Source: Acidobacteriota bacterium (GTDB lineage Bacteria; Acidobacteriota; Vicinamibacteria; Fen-336). From it: a stretch of DNA of 64,000 nt. The translations under genes and the position numbers were made by a program. Where the stretch lies: assembly GCA_016199625.1 (NCBI GenBank), contig JACQGI010000028.1, positions 1 through 64,000 on the forward strand, in the 5' to 3' direction. Shown in pieces: positions 1 through 11,594 of the stretch (positions within the stretch are counted from its first letter, which is position 1; every line of letters begins with the position of its first letter). The notes beneath the pieces are model-generated. The model was not told the DNA's origin. It did no database searches and was given only the letters and a program-made list of their open reading frames with translations.

Positions 1-264
1 GAACCCTGCCGGAAGGTCGATCTGTCTCAGCGCCGGAGGCGGGGGCGGAGGCGGGGGCGGGGGCGGTGCCGCCGGCTCGACGAAGAAGGCCTTCACCGCC
101 GACGTGGGCTCGGGCATCTCCTCGGACGTCAGCACCGGGACCAGGACGGCCGCGCCCAGGAGGACGACGTGGATCGCGAGAGAGACCGGAAGGGTCAGGG
201 ACTGCCCGGTACGATGGGCGACGACGTCGGATTCGATGAGGTCTTCGAAGAGCCTGCGCTCCAT
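1..264 (-). CDS. TonB-like energy transducer, N-terminal part (truncated by window edge)
   Basis: Reverse strand from ATG at 264 reads MERRLFEDLIESDVVAHRTGQSLTLPVSLAIHVVLLGAAVLVPV...PPPPPPPPPPPALRQIDLPAGF: one TM segment then a Pro-rich linker, and resembles the next gene upstream. Confidence 0.65.
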   Translation of the reverse strand, partial: MERRLFEDLIESDVVAHRTGQSLTLPVSLAIHVVLLGAAVLVPVLTSEEMPEPTSAVKAFFVEPAAPPPPPPPPPPPALRQIDLPAGF

Positions 265-434
265 AGCCACGCCTCGCTTTCCCGGGTCGATCGTTCTGCC
301 TGGGGCGAAGGAGCCGGATTCTAATCCGGCGTTTCCGGGGGTGTCAAGGCTTCCGGGCGGGCTCCCGGCTGCCCCGGGGTGACAGCCCACTCCCCCGCCG
401 GATTGGACACCGCGGGGTCCTGTGGGGTTCCCCG

Positions 435-1262
435 TCAGTACATCGTGAAGGAAACGGGGATCGTGGCGAGGGTGGCGACGGGGACGCCCCGCTTCAGGGC
501 CGGGGCGAACTGCCACTGGTAGACGCACTGGATGGCCGCCCGGTCCAGGGCCGGGACCGATTTGAGGATCTCGTGGCGCACCACCCGCCCGGTCCCGTCG
601 ATCAGCACTTGCAGGATGACCACCCCGTCGATCTTCTTGACGAAAGCCTCCTGGGGATACTCGGGCCGGATCTGGCGGATGAGGCGCGGCGGCTGGTCGT
701 AGTCGAGCACCGGACCGCTCCCGGTGCAGCCGATGCAGCCGCCCGGCACGCCGCCGAGGACGCCGCCCGGCACACCGCCGTCGACACCGCCCTCCATCCC
801 GTCGGGGCTGCCGAGATCGCTCCCCGTGGGGCTCCCGTACTGCTCGGTCTCGGGAGTCCCCGGCTCCGGCTCGAGGGGCTGCTCCTGGGGCCTCTCGATC
901 TGCACCTCGAGGGTGGGCTTCTTCGTCTCCTGGGGCGTCACGGGCCTGGGCCGCTCCATCTTCTGGAGGGGCGACGAGCCTTTGGGCAGCGGCGCCGCGG
1001 CGGCGGCAGGGGGGTCATAAATGAGGACACGAAGGCCGAAAGCGGTTTCCGGCAGGTCCTGCGGCCAGAAGATCGGGACCAGCACGACCGCGGCGAGGAT
1101 CACCCCGTGAGCGAAGAGGGAGGCCTGGACGCCGAACCAGGCCCGACGGTGCGGAGGGTTCGAGACGACCAGGTCTGCGAAGAGCTGCTCTTGGGGAGCG
1201 GGGTCGTCCGGGGAGCGAGAACCCTGGGGGGACGGAAGCACCAGGCCGCTCATGCTGGCCAT
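435..1262 (-). CDS. Energy transducer TonB family protein
   Basis: N-terminal TM segment, Pro/Gly-rich linker, C-terminal TonB-like domain (RQIRPEYPQEAFVKKIDGVVILQVLIDGTGRV...ALDRAAIQCVYQWQFAPALKRGVPV). Confidence 0.88.
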   Translation of the reverse strand: MASMSGLVLPSPQGSRSPDDPAPQEQLFADLVVSNPPHRRAWFGVQASLFAHGVILAAVVLVPIFWPQDLPETAFGLRVLIYDPPAAAAAPLPKGSSPLQKMERPRPVTPQETKKPTLEVQIERPQEQPLEPEPGTPETEQYGSPTGSDLGSPDGMEGGVDGGVPGGVLGGVPGGCIGCTGSGPVLDYDQPPRLIRQIRPEYPQEAFVKKIDGVVILQVLIDGTGRVVRHEILKSVPALDRAAIQCVYQWQFAPALKRGVPVATLATIPVSFTMY

Positions 1263-1354
1263 TTTACCACTCCGCTGTCTCCTGGCTCAGACGCCCGCCG
1301 TCCTCTGAGGGTTCCGTTCGGCGTCACAAGCCGGGGTTCAGGCCCAACGTAAGC

Positions 1355-1378
1355 AAGGGGCGGGCCAGCCCGCCCCTT
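1355..1378 (-). terminator. Terminator-like hairpin downstream of secF
   Basis: AAGGGGCGGG-CCAG-CCCGCCCCTT, perfect 10-bp stem with 4-nt loop; no long T-run. Confidence 0.5.
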
Positions 1379-1394
1379 CGACCGGCCTCGCTGC

Positions 1395-2336
1395 CTAAAG
1401 AGCGGCCTTGGCGGCCGAGGCTCCCGTGCCGCTTCCCTTGCCCGAGACCGCCTGCCACCAGATGACGAACGGGCTCGCGATGTAGACGGTCGAGTAGGTC
1501 CCCACCACGATGCCCACGACCATCGTGAAGCCGAAGCCCTTCAGGACCTCGCCTCCGAATAGGTACAGGCCGAGGACCGCAAGGAACGTCGTGCCGTTCG
1601 AGATGAGGGTACGGGTCAGGGTCTGGTTGAGGGCGTCGTTCAGGAGCTTGGCGAGCGGGTCCTTGCGCTTCTGCCGCAGCAGCTCGCGGGCCCGGTCGAA
1701 GATCACGATGGTGTCGTTGACGCTGTAGCCCACCAGCGTGAGGAGCGCCGCGATCACGTTCAGGGTGATCTCGTGGCGGAAGAAGGCGAGGAAGCCCAGG
1801 GTCACCAGCACGTCGTGGAGGACCGCGATGGCGGCCGCGGTCCCCCAGACCGCCCCACCGAAGCGGATGCCGATGTAGATGAGCTGGAAGAAGAGCCCCA
1901 GGACCGTGAGGAGCACGGCCTTGCGCCGCAGCTCGGCGCCGACGATGGGCCCGACGATCTCCGAGGAGGACTCGACCACGGGGTTCTGGGCGTAGGTCTG
2001 CCCCAGGCCCTCCAGGACCCGCCGCGCGGGCGCCGAGAGATCGGCCTCGTCCGCCCCTCCGAGACGAACGAGCACCTGGTGCTTCGAGGGGTCGTCGTAG
2101 GTCTGGATGACGGCTCCGGGGGAGACCTTCTCCACGGCGTCGCGGATGCTGTCGGTCGCGGGCTGGTCGCGGAACTTGACGATGAGTTGCGTGCCCCCCG
2201 AGAACTCGACCCCGTAACGGATGCCTCCGGGCCGGCTCATGAAGGAGAGGCCCGCCACGATCACGAGGAGGCTCAGGATCACGAAGGCCTTGGTCTTCCC
2301 GAGGAAGTCGAAGTTGGGGTTCTTCAGGATCTCCAT
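1395..2336 (-). CDS. secF: Protein translocase subunit SecF
   Basis: MEILKNPNFDFLGKTKAFVILSLLVIVAG..., GVEFSGGTQLIVKF, SVNDTIVIFDRARE motifs; adjacent to secD. Confidence 0.97.
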   Translation of the reverse strand: MEILKNPNFDFLGKTKAFVILSLLVIVAGLSFMSRPGGIRYGVEFSGGTQLIVKFRDQPATDSIRDAVEKVSPGAVIQTYDDPSKHQVLVRLGGADEADLSAPARRVLEGLGQTYAQNPVVESSSEIVGPIVGAELRRKAVLLTVLGLFFQLIYIGIRFGGAVWGTAAAIAVLHDVLVTLGFLAFFRHEITLNVIAALLTLVGYSVNDTIVIFDRARELLRQKRKDPLAKLLNDALNQTLTRTLISNGTTFLAVLGLYLFGGEVLKGFGFTMVVGIVVGTYSTVYIASPFVIWWQAVSGKGSGTGASAAKAAL

Positions 2337-2346
2337 GGGCCGGTCC

Positions 2347-3999
<1,653 letters not shown>

Positions 4000-4000
4000 C

Positions 4001-4333
4001 CTACTTCTTCTCCGTTTCGGTCGATGGGCCCTGCAGCCCGGCGATGGCGCTGCGGAGGACCTTGATCTTCGTCTGGTCGGCGATCCGCACCGACAAGGCG
4101 TCGCCCTCGACGCCCACGACGGTGCCGAAGATGCCGGCGTTGAGCACGATCTTGTCGCCGGCCTTCAGGGCCCTCTGCAAATCCTCGACCTTCTTCTGTT
4201 TCTTCTTCATGGGGAGGATCAGGATGAAATAGAAGATGGCGAAGATGATCCCCATGAGCACGAGGCTCGAGAACGGGCTCGGCTCGTTGGCAGCAGGGGC
4301 GGCTAAGGCGACGGCGAACCTGGGATCGAGCAT
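4001..4333 (-). CDS. yajC: Preprotein translocase subunit YajC
   Basis: Short single-TM protein, FYFILILPMKKKQKKVEDLQRALKAGDKIVLNAGIFGTVVGV; typical tgt-yajC-secD-secF order. Confidence 0.95.
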   Translation of the reverse strand: MLDPRFAVALAAPAANEPSPFSSLVLMGIIFAIFYFILILPMKKKQKKVEDLQRALKAGDKIVLNAGIFGTVVGVEGDALSVRIADQTKIKVLRSAIAGLQGPSTETEKK

Positions 4334-4382
4334 ACCTTTCAGGGGATCGGGGGCGAGGGAAACCGGAAGGGTCGTCGGGAGC

Positions 4383-5576
<1,194 letters not shown>

Positions 5577-5578
5577 TC

Positions 5579-6646
5579 ATGGGGTCCCGCCTCCGTGTCG
5601 CGCTGCTCTTCGGCGGCCGCTCGGGCGAGCACGAGGTCAGCCTCCGGTCGGCCGCGTCGGTGGCCGCGGCCCTCGCCGCGCGCCACGAGGTCCTTCCGGT
5701 TCTCATCGACAAGCGCGGTGGCTGGCTCCTGCAGCCGGGCCCGGCGCCGGCCCCTGCAGGGGGCGAGCGGATCTGCCTCGTGCCGGAGCCCGACGACAAG
5801 GGGCGGCTGCGGCGGCGGTCCGACGCCACCGTGGCGGCCGAGCCGGAGATCTACTTCCCGGTCCTCCACGGTCCCTACGGCGAGGACGGGACGATCCAGG
5901 GCCTACTCGACCTGGCCGCGGTGCCCTACGTGGGGGCCGGGGTCGCCGCCTCGGCGGCCAGCATGGACAAGGAGCTGATGAAGGCGCTCTTCGCCGCGTC
6001 GGGCGTGCCGCAGGGCGCCTACCGCGTCCTCCGGGGGCGCGACGCAGCCGCGGAGAGCGACGCCCTCGAGGTGCTGGGGCTTCCGCTCTTCGTCAAGCCC
6101 GCCAACCTGGGGTCGAGCGTCGGGGTCGCGAAGGTCAGACGCCCCGAGGACCTCGAGCCGGCCCTGGCCGGCGCTTTCGCGTACGACCGCAAGGTGGTCC
6201 TCGAGGCCGCCGTCGACGCCCGGGAGATCGAGGTCTCGGTCCTGGGGAACGAGGCGCCGGCCGCCTCCCTCCCCGGCGAGATCGTCCCCGACCGGGAGTT
6301 CTACGACTACGACTCGAAGTACTCGGCCGAGAGTCGCACGCGGCTCCTGATCCCGGCGCCCCTCGACCAGGGCGTCGCAGCGGCGTTCGCCACCGTGGCC
6401 GTCCGCGCCTTCCTGGCCGTGGACGCTTGCGGCTACGCCCGCGTCGACTTCTTCCTCGAGCGCGGCAGCGGGCGGATCCTCGTCAACGAGATCAACACGA
6501 TCCCGGGCTTCACCTCCATCAGCATGTTCCCCAAGCTGTGGGAGGCGACGGGCCTGCCGTACGCGGAGCTGCTCGCGCGCCTCGTCGAGCTGGGCCTCGT
6601 CCGCCACGCGGAGCGCTCGCGGCTGCGCACCGACTACGGTCCGTGA
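5579..6646 (+). CDS. ddl: D-alanine--D-alanine ligase
   Basis: LLFGGRSGEHEVSLRSAASV, PYVGAGVAASAASMDKELMK, FVKPANLGSSVGVAKV, VNEINTIPGFTSISMFPKL. Confidence 0.96.
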   Translation: MGSRLRVALLFGGRSGEHEVSLRSAASVAAALAARHEVLPVLIDKRGGWLLQPGPAPAPAGGERICLVPEPDDKGRLRRRSDATVAAEPEIYFPVLHGPYGEDGTIQGLLDLAAVPYVGAGVAASAASMDKELMKALFAASGVPQGAYRVLRGRDAAAESDALEVLGLPLFVKPANLGSSVGVAKVRRPEDLEPALAGAFAYDRKVVLEAAVDAREIEVSVLGNEAPAASLPGEIVPDREFYDYDSKYSAESRTRLLIPAPLDQGVAAAFATVAVRAFLAVDACGYARVDFFLERGSGRILVNEINTIPGFTSISMFPKLWEATGLPYAELLARLVELGLVRHAERSRLRTDYGP

Positions 6647-8154
6647 CCGCCCTCGTGCTGGCCCTCGCCGTGGGGCTCGTCGTTTCCGGGGACGACGAAG
6701 GGGGCCAGGCGCTGCGCCTGCTCTACGACGGCTCGACGGACACCGCCCTCGCCCGCCTCGGGGCCGCCGCGGCGGCGCGCCCCGAGGATCCCCTGGCCGC
6801 CTACCTCGAGACCCTGGCATTCGCGTGGAAGGTCGAGGAGCGGCCGGACTCCACTGCCCTCGACAAGGACCTCCACCGGCGTATCGACCGGGTCCTGGCG
6901 CTGGCCGACGCGCGCCTCCGCAGAGACCCCGACGACGTCCGGACGCTCTTCGCGCGCGGAGCGGCCCACGGCCTGAGGAGCCGACTGCACCTCTTCCGCC
7001 GCGAGGGACGCCCCGCGGCGCGGGCCTCGGTCCGCATGCGCGAGGACCTCATCCGGGTACACGAGCGCCAGCCGCAGAACAAGGACGTCCTCTTCGGCCT
7101 CGGGCTGTACGACTACTACGTGGACGTGCTCCCCCGCCTCGTGAAGCTGATCCGGTTCGTGTCCGGGATGCCCGGCGGCGATCGCGAGCGCGGCCTCGCG
7201 ATGATCGAGGAGGCCAAGTACGGGGCGGACATCCACGGGACCGAGGTCCAGGTCCAGCTCTACGACATCTACGCCCACTACGAGGGGCGGCAGGACAGCG
7301 CCCTCGCCGAGATCCGCGACCTCCACCGTCGCTACCCGCACTCGCCGCTCTGGGCGCTGCGGCTGGCCGAGCACGAGCGTGAGCGCATGGGCCTCTACGC
7401 GGAGAGCGCCGAGGCGGCGCGGGGAATCCTGCGCTCGTGCGCGGCGGGCCACGCCAACTTCGCCCCGGTCGTCGAGGCCATGGCGCGCCTGGCCCTGGGC
7501 GAAGCCCTGGCGGCGGACCTTCGCCTCGTCGAAGCCCGCGAAGCGCTCCTCGCCGTCGAGGACGGGCATCCCGAGGCGTCGTGGATCGGCCCGCGCGCCC
7601 GCCTGCTCCTGGGCCGGCTGCTCGAGATCGAAGGGGACCGGGTCGCGGCCCTCGTCCACTATCGCGCCGCGGCCGCCGCGTCGGATCGCGGTCTGCGCAA
7701 GGACGCCCGCAGCGCCGTCGAGCGGGCGATCCCGAAGCACGAGGTCCTGGCCACGCGCCTCCTCGTGGAGGCCCGTCGGCTGCGCGAGGCGGGGCGCGAC
7801 GCCGCAGCGCCGTACCGAGAGGCTTTCGACGCGTGGCCGGGCTGCGACGAAGCGGCGCTGCGGGTGGCCGAGAACGACGTCGCCCACGGACGCCTCAGCG
7901 AGGCGCGGCGGCTCCTCGAGGACCTCGTCGCGCGTGACACGGTGCGGCCCCCGTGGGTCCGTCCCTGGAGCCGCCTGCTCCTCGCCCGGGTCCACGACCT
8001 CTCCGGGGAGCGCGCGGCGGCGGTCGTGCGATACAAAGAAGTATGGGATGCCCCACTGGGGCGCCGGGAGCTCCGTGAGGAAGCGGCGCGGGGCATCGAG
8101 AGGGCGTACGCGCTCCCGGCGGCCGGTCCGTCGGCCGACAAGCATTCAAGATAG
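6643..8154 (+). CDS. TPR-repeat-like protein, function unknown
   Basis: GTG start overlapping ddl stop (GTGA); signal-like N-terminus VTALVLALAVGLVVS then TPR-like helices. Confidence 0.8.
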   Translation: MTALVLALAVGLVVSGDDEGGQALRLLYDGSTDTALARLGAAAAARPEDPLAAYLETLAFAWKVEERPDSTALDKDLHRRIDRVLALADARLRRDPDDVRTLFARGAAHGLRSRLHLFRREGRPAARASVRMREDLIRVHERQPQNKDVLFGLGLYDYYVDVLPRLVKLIRFVSGMPGGDRERGLAMIEEAKYGADIHGTEVQVQLYDIYAHYEGRQDSALAEIRDLHRRYPHSPLWALRLAEHERERMGLYAESAEAARGILRSCAAGHANFAPVVEAMARLALGEALAADLRLVEAREALLAVEDGHPEASWIGPRARLLLGRLLEIEGDRVAALVHYRAAAAASDRGLRKDARSAVERAIPKHEVLATRLLVEARRLREAGRDAAAPYREAFDAWPGCDEAALRVAENDVAHGRLSEARRLLEDLVARDTVRPPWVRPWSRLLLARVHDLSGERAAAVVRYKEVWDAPLGRRELREEAARGIERAYALPAAGPSADKHSR

Positions 8155-8354
8155 TATGCACGATCCCCTTGTGGCGGTGTGAGGACTCCGCCCCGCGGGC
8201 GAGCCGACCGAAGACCCTGACCTTCAACCAGTTCGAACGACCGACATCGATTCTAGCCGCGCCTGGGGCGGGTGGACGCGATTTTCACAGGAACTTCCAC
8301 AGCCTAAGCTCCCGTTGCTGTGGAGCATGGAGCGGCCGCGCCCCAAAAAAGTGC

Positions 8355-8383
8355 TTGACAAGGGTGGGGGCCCTCCCTACCCT
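8355..8383 (+). promoter_or_regulatory. Candidate sigma70-type promoter upstream of the KA peptide genes
   Basis: TTGACA (8355-8360), 17-nt spacer, TACCCT (8378-8383). Confidence 0.5.
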
Positions 8384-8474
8384 ACCCCTAGTATGTCAAG
8401 CCCCTTGTCACCCGACATGTTGAAGAGGGGCGCGTGCGCCGTCCATTTCTGGACCGAAAGGGGGGATCCAAGCA

Positions 8475-8525
8475 ATGCCGGCCAAGAAGAAGGCTGCCAA
8501 GAAGAAGGCTGCGAAGAAGAAGTAA
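8475..8525 (+). CDS. 16-aa Lys/Ala peptide MPAKKKAAKKKAAKKK (putative small ORF)
   Basis: ATG...TAA; G-rich SD-like stretch (AAAGGGGGGA) upstream; terminator follows; similar second copy downstream. Confidence 0.55.
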   Translation: MPAKKKAAKKKAAKKK

Positions 8526-8540
8526 GCGCCCCGGGGATGA

Positions 8541-8575
8541 GGGGGGGTGGACCGATCACCTCCCCTTGTTTTCTC
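8541..8575 (+). terminator. Intrinsic terminator after first KA peptide
   Basis: GGGGGGGTG-GACCGAT-CACCTCCCC (9-bp stem, one G-U wobble) then TTGTTTTCTC. Confidence 0.7.
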
Positions 8576-8635
8576 GTGTGCTGACGGCGCCGATCGCCGC
8601 TGGATCGACTCCGGTTTGAGAGGGAGATGAAGGCG

Positions 8636-8686
8636 ATGAAGAAGGCGAAGAAGGCGGCTCCCAAGAAGGCCGCGAAGAAGAAGTAG
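8636..8686 (+). CDS. 16-aa Lys/Ala peptide MKKAKKAAPKKAAKKK (putative small ORF, paralog of the first)
   Basis: ATG...TAG; SD AGGGAG at 8621-8626, 9 nt upstream; an in-frame ATG also occurs at 8627. Confidence 0.55.
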   Translation: MKKAKKAAPKKAAKKK

Positions 8687-8707
8687 CCGCCCGGTCGGCC
8701 ACGACGA

Positions 8708-8737
8708 GGGGGGGGTGAGGCGATCACCCCCTTTTCT
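8708..8737 (+). terminator. Intrinsic terminator after second KA peptide
   Basis: GGGGGTGA-GGCGA-TCACCCCC perfect 8-bp stem then TTTTCTC. Confidence 0.75.
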
Positions 8738-9582
8738 CATTTCTGGAGCACGTAGCGTTCGAGGGCGACGGCGACGCCGTCTTCGTCGTTCGTCGGCAGC
8801 ACCGGCAACCCCAGGGCGCGCATCGCGGGGTCGGCGTTTCCCATGACGAGGCCCAGTCCGGCGCTCTCGAGCATGTCGCGGTCGTTCCAATTGTCGCCGA
8901 TGGCCAGCGTCTCCGCGGCGGCGATCCCCCAGCGCGCCTGCAGGAAAGCAAGCGCCTCGGCCTTGCCCACGTCGGGATGGAGCACGTCGATGAGTGCGAC
9001 GCCGTGGGCGGGATAGACGGTCCGCTCGAGGCGTGCGGCGCCTCCGAGCCCGCCCGCCAGCACGGGGAGGAGCGCCTGCATGGCCCCGAGCCCGCCGCCG
9101 AACATCACCTGGATGGGATCCTCGGCGAGCGCCGCGCCGAGGTCGCCGACGGTGGTCACGTCGGGGTGGGACTTGTCGAGGTAGTAGGCGAGCAGGGTGT
9201 TCGAGGGGTGGACGCCCTCCACGAGAAGCCGCCCCTCCCCGCCGTGACCGCAGTGAACGACGGGATCCTCGCCCGCTTCGCGGCCGAGCTGTACGGCCGT
9301 GAGGGCCGTCCTCCGGGCCATGGGGCGGCAGCGCAGCACGACGCCGTCCTCGACGACCAGGGCTCCATTGTGGAGGACGAGCGGGAGGCGCCCGCCGATC
9401 TGCTCCGCCACACGCCGCGCCGCCGGGTGCCGCCGCCCCGTGACGAGGACCACGCGGACCTCTCGGGCGCGAGCGAAGTCGATGGCCGTCCGCGTCCGGG
9501 CCGAGACCGCCTTGTCGCTCCGGAGCAGCGTCCCGTCGATGTCCAGCGCGAGGAGCCGGAACGGGCTCCGGCCCGGCGTCAT
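8737..9582 (-). CDS. HAD-superfamily (Cof-type) hydrolase
   Basis: LLALDIDGTLLRSDKAVS...VLVTGRRHPAARR...IGDNWNDRDMLESAGLGLVMGNAD. Confidence 0.9.
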   Translation of the reverse strand: MTPGRSPFRLLALDIDGTLLRSDKAVSARTRTAIDFARAREVRVVLVTGRRHPAARRVAEQIGGRLPLVLHNGALVVEDGVVLRCRPMARRTALTAVQLGREAGEDPVVHCGHGGEGRLLVEGVHPSNTLLAYYLDKSHPDVTTVGDLGAALAEDPIQVMFGGGLGAMQALLPVLAGGLGGAARLERTVYPAHGVALIDVLHPDVGKAEALAFLQARWGIAAAETLAIGDNWNDRDMLESAGLGLVMGNADPAMRALGLPVLPTNDEDGVAVALERYVLQK

Positions 9583-11594
9583 CGTCCGTCCCAGATCTCG
9601 ACGTGGTCGATGGTGTCTCCGGGGCGGATCCGGTCCACGACGTCCATGCCCGACACGACCCAGCCGAAGAGGGTGTAGCCCCCGTCGAGATGTGGGGTCG
9701 GCGTCGTGGTCACGAAGAACTGGCTGCCCCCGGTGTCCTTCCCCGAGAGCGCCATTCCCACGGCCCCGCGGCCGTAGGGCCGTTGACCGATCTCGCACCG
9801 CAGCGTGTAGCCGGGGCCCCCGTTGCCGTCGCCCCGCGGGCAGCCCCCCTGGATCACGAACCCCGGCACGACGCGATGGAAGGTGAGGCCGTCGTAGAAG
9901 CCGCGCCGCGCGAGGTCGATGAACGAGGCGCACGTGAGCGGCGCCTCGATCACGTTCAGGTGGATCTCGATGCGACCGCGCCGCGTGTACACGAAGGCCC
10001 TGGGCGTGTAGACCGCGACACCCGACGCGGGGTTGTAGGGAGCCATGGCCTCGCGGTAGTCGAGGAGCGCGCGCTCGACGGCCTGGGGGCCGGGGTCGGG
10101 CGGCGCCTCGCCGACGTCCCGGAGCGCCTCGCCCGCCCGGGCGCGCACGACCCGCGACGGATCGCTGCGGGCGATCTCGCGAAGCGCGGCCCGGGCCGCG
10201 TCGTCCCTCTGGAACGCGAGTGCGGCCACCTGCGACGCGCGCGCGTCGATGTCGGCGTCTCCGAGCGACCTGCGGTACGCGGCGAAGAGGGCGTCGCTCG
10301 CCCCCGCGGCCTTGAGATCGGCGAGGCCCTGGGCCGCGGCGGCGCGCACGGCGAAGTCGGGGTGCTCGAGGTGCGCCCTGAGCGTCTCGACGGCATCGCC
10401 GCCCCGGGCCTTCACGAGGGCGTCGAGAACGTGGGGCAGGACCCGCGCATCGTCGTCGCGGAGCATGGAGAGGAGGATGCCGACGGAGATCTCGTCGCCG
10501 GCCGCGGCGAGGGCCGCGGCGAGCGCTCCGCGCACCGACCAGACCGGATCGGAGTCCAGGCCCGACAGCACGAGGGCGAACTCGTCGCGGTCGGTGCGCG
10601 CGAGAGCCGTGAGAGCGGCGGCGCGGATCCAGGCCTCGCGGTGACCCACGTACGGGACGATGCGGGTGCTGAGGCTCCTCTCGGGCGGCAGGGCCGAGAG
10701 CGCCTTCAGGGCCTCCCCCTTGAGGACCAGGCTCTCCGCCTGAAGTGCCGCCGCCGCGGCCGCCAGGCCTCGCGGATCGCCGACCACCGCGAGGGCGCGC
10801 AGGGCGTTCACGGCCACGGTCTCGTCGCGGTCCCGGCTCATCTCCGCGAGCAGGTCCACGGCCGAGGCGTCCTTGAGGGCGCCCAGGCCTCGGGCGGCGA
10901 AGGCCCGGGAGAGCGGGTCGGTGGACGAAGCCGCGGCCGTGAGCACCGGCGTCAGGATCGGGCTCTCGATCCGCATGGCGGTCCACGTGGCGGCCCACCA
11001 GTCGAACCGCGGCCGACCTCCCGAGAGCAGCACGGTCTCGGCGGCCCGCGCGTCCTTGAGACGGGCGAGGGTGAAGAGGGCGAGGCGAAGCTCGAGCCAG
11101 GGGTCGGTGGAGCTGCCCGGATCGTCGCCGCGCACGGTGACGAGGGGCGCCCCCTGGGGCAGGCTCTCGACGACGAAACGCGCCACGTCGGCCGCGACCC
11201 GAGGGTCGCCGAGGCGGCCCAGAGCCTCGGCGCAGCGGGCCCGGACGGTTCCGTTCGTGTCCTTGAGGGAGGCGAGGAGGCGCTCCGAGGCCATGGGATC
11301 GCCTACGAGGCCCAGGGCGAAGGCGGCCATCTGGCGCACCTCGGGCTCGCCGTCGTTCATGAGCTCGATGAGCGTGGGCACCACCGAACGGTCGGCGATT
11401 CGGCCGGCCGCGAGGGCCGCCCGACGGCGCACCCCGGCGTCGGGATCGCGCAGGAGGCGCCCGAGCTCGCCGCCCCCCGCAATCCGACCGTCCTCGAGGA
11501 CGAGGATGCGGCTCATCTTCCCCTGGCGCGCCAGGGGGCCTGGAGACGCGGCCACGAGCGCGAGGAGCACGGGCACGCCGACAAGGCGCCTCAC
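9579..11594 (-). CDS. HEAT-repeat protein fused to C-terminal cyclophilin-type peptidyl-prolyl isomerase domain
   Basis: HEAT-like repeats (RRRAALAAGRIADRSVVPTLIELMND...), C-terminal ASFIDLARRGFYDGLTFHRVVPGFVIQGGCPRGDGNGGPGY...SQFFVTTTPTPHLDGGYTLFGWVVSGMDVVDRI; GTG start 11594 chosen by signal-like VRRLVGVPVLLALVAASP. Confidence 0.88.
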   Translation of the reverse strand: MRRLVGVPVLLALVAASPGPLARQGKMSRILVLEDGRIAGGGELGRLLRDPDAGVRRRAALAAGRIADRSVVPTLIELMNDGEPEVRQMAAFALGLVGDPMASERLLASLKDTNGTVRARCAEALGRLGDPRVAADVARFVVESLPQGAPLVTVRGDDPGSSTDPWLELRLALFTLARLKDARAAETVLLSGGRPRFDWWAATWTAMRIESPILTPVLTAAASSTDPLSRAFAARGLGALKDASAVDLLAEMSRDRDETVAVNALRALAVVGDPRGLAAAAAALQAESLVLKGEALKALSALPPERSLSTRIVPYVGHREAWIRAAALTALARTDRDEFALVLSGLDSDPVWSVRGALAAALAAAGDEISVGILLSMLRDDDARVLPHVLDALVKARGGDAVETLRAHLEHPDFAVRAAAAQGLADLKAAGASDALFAAYRRSLGDADIDARASQVAALAFQRDDAARAALREIARSDPSRVVRARAGEALRDVGEAPPDPGPQAVERALLDYREAMAPYNPASGVAVYTPRAFVYTRRGRIEIHLNVIEAPLTCASFIDLARRGFYDGLTFHRVVPGFVIQGGCPRGDGNGGPGYTLRCEIGQRPYGRGAVGMALSGKDTGGSQFFVTTTPTPHLDGGYTLFGWVVSGMDVVDRIRPGDTIDHVEIWDGR

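Noticed and set aside
313-330. Hairpin GCCGGAT-TCTA-ATCCGGC considered as part of a tRNA or terminator
   Set aside because: No tRNA cloverleaf (no D-arm, T-arm GGTTCRA or acceptor pairing) and no T-run; just an isolated 7-bp hairpin between TonB-like genes.
8279-8330. Cluster of three CCACA/TGTGG-like motifs (ATTTTCACA, ACTTCCACA, TGTGGAGCA) considered as DnaA boxes / replication origin
   Set aside because: Matches to TTATNCACA are only 6-7 of 9, there is no adjacent AT-rich unwinding region and no dnaA/dnaN/gyrB context.
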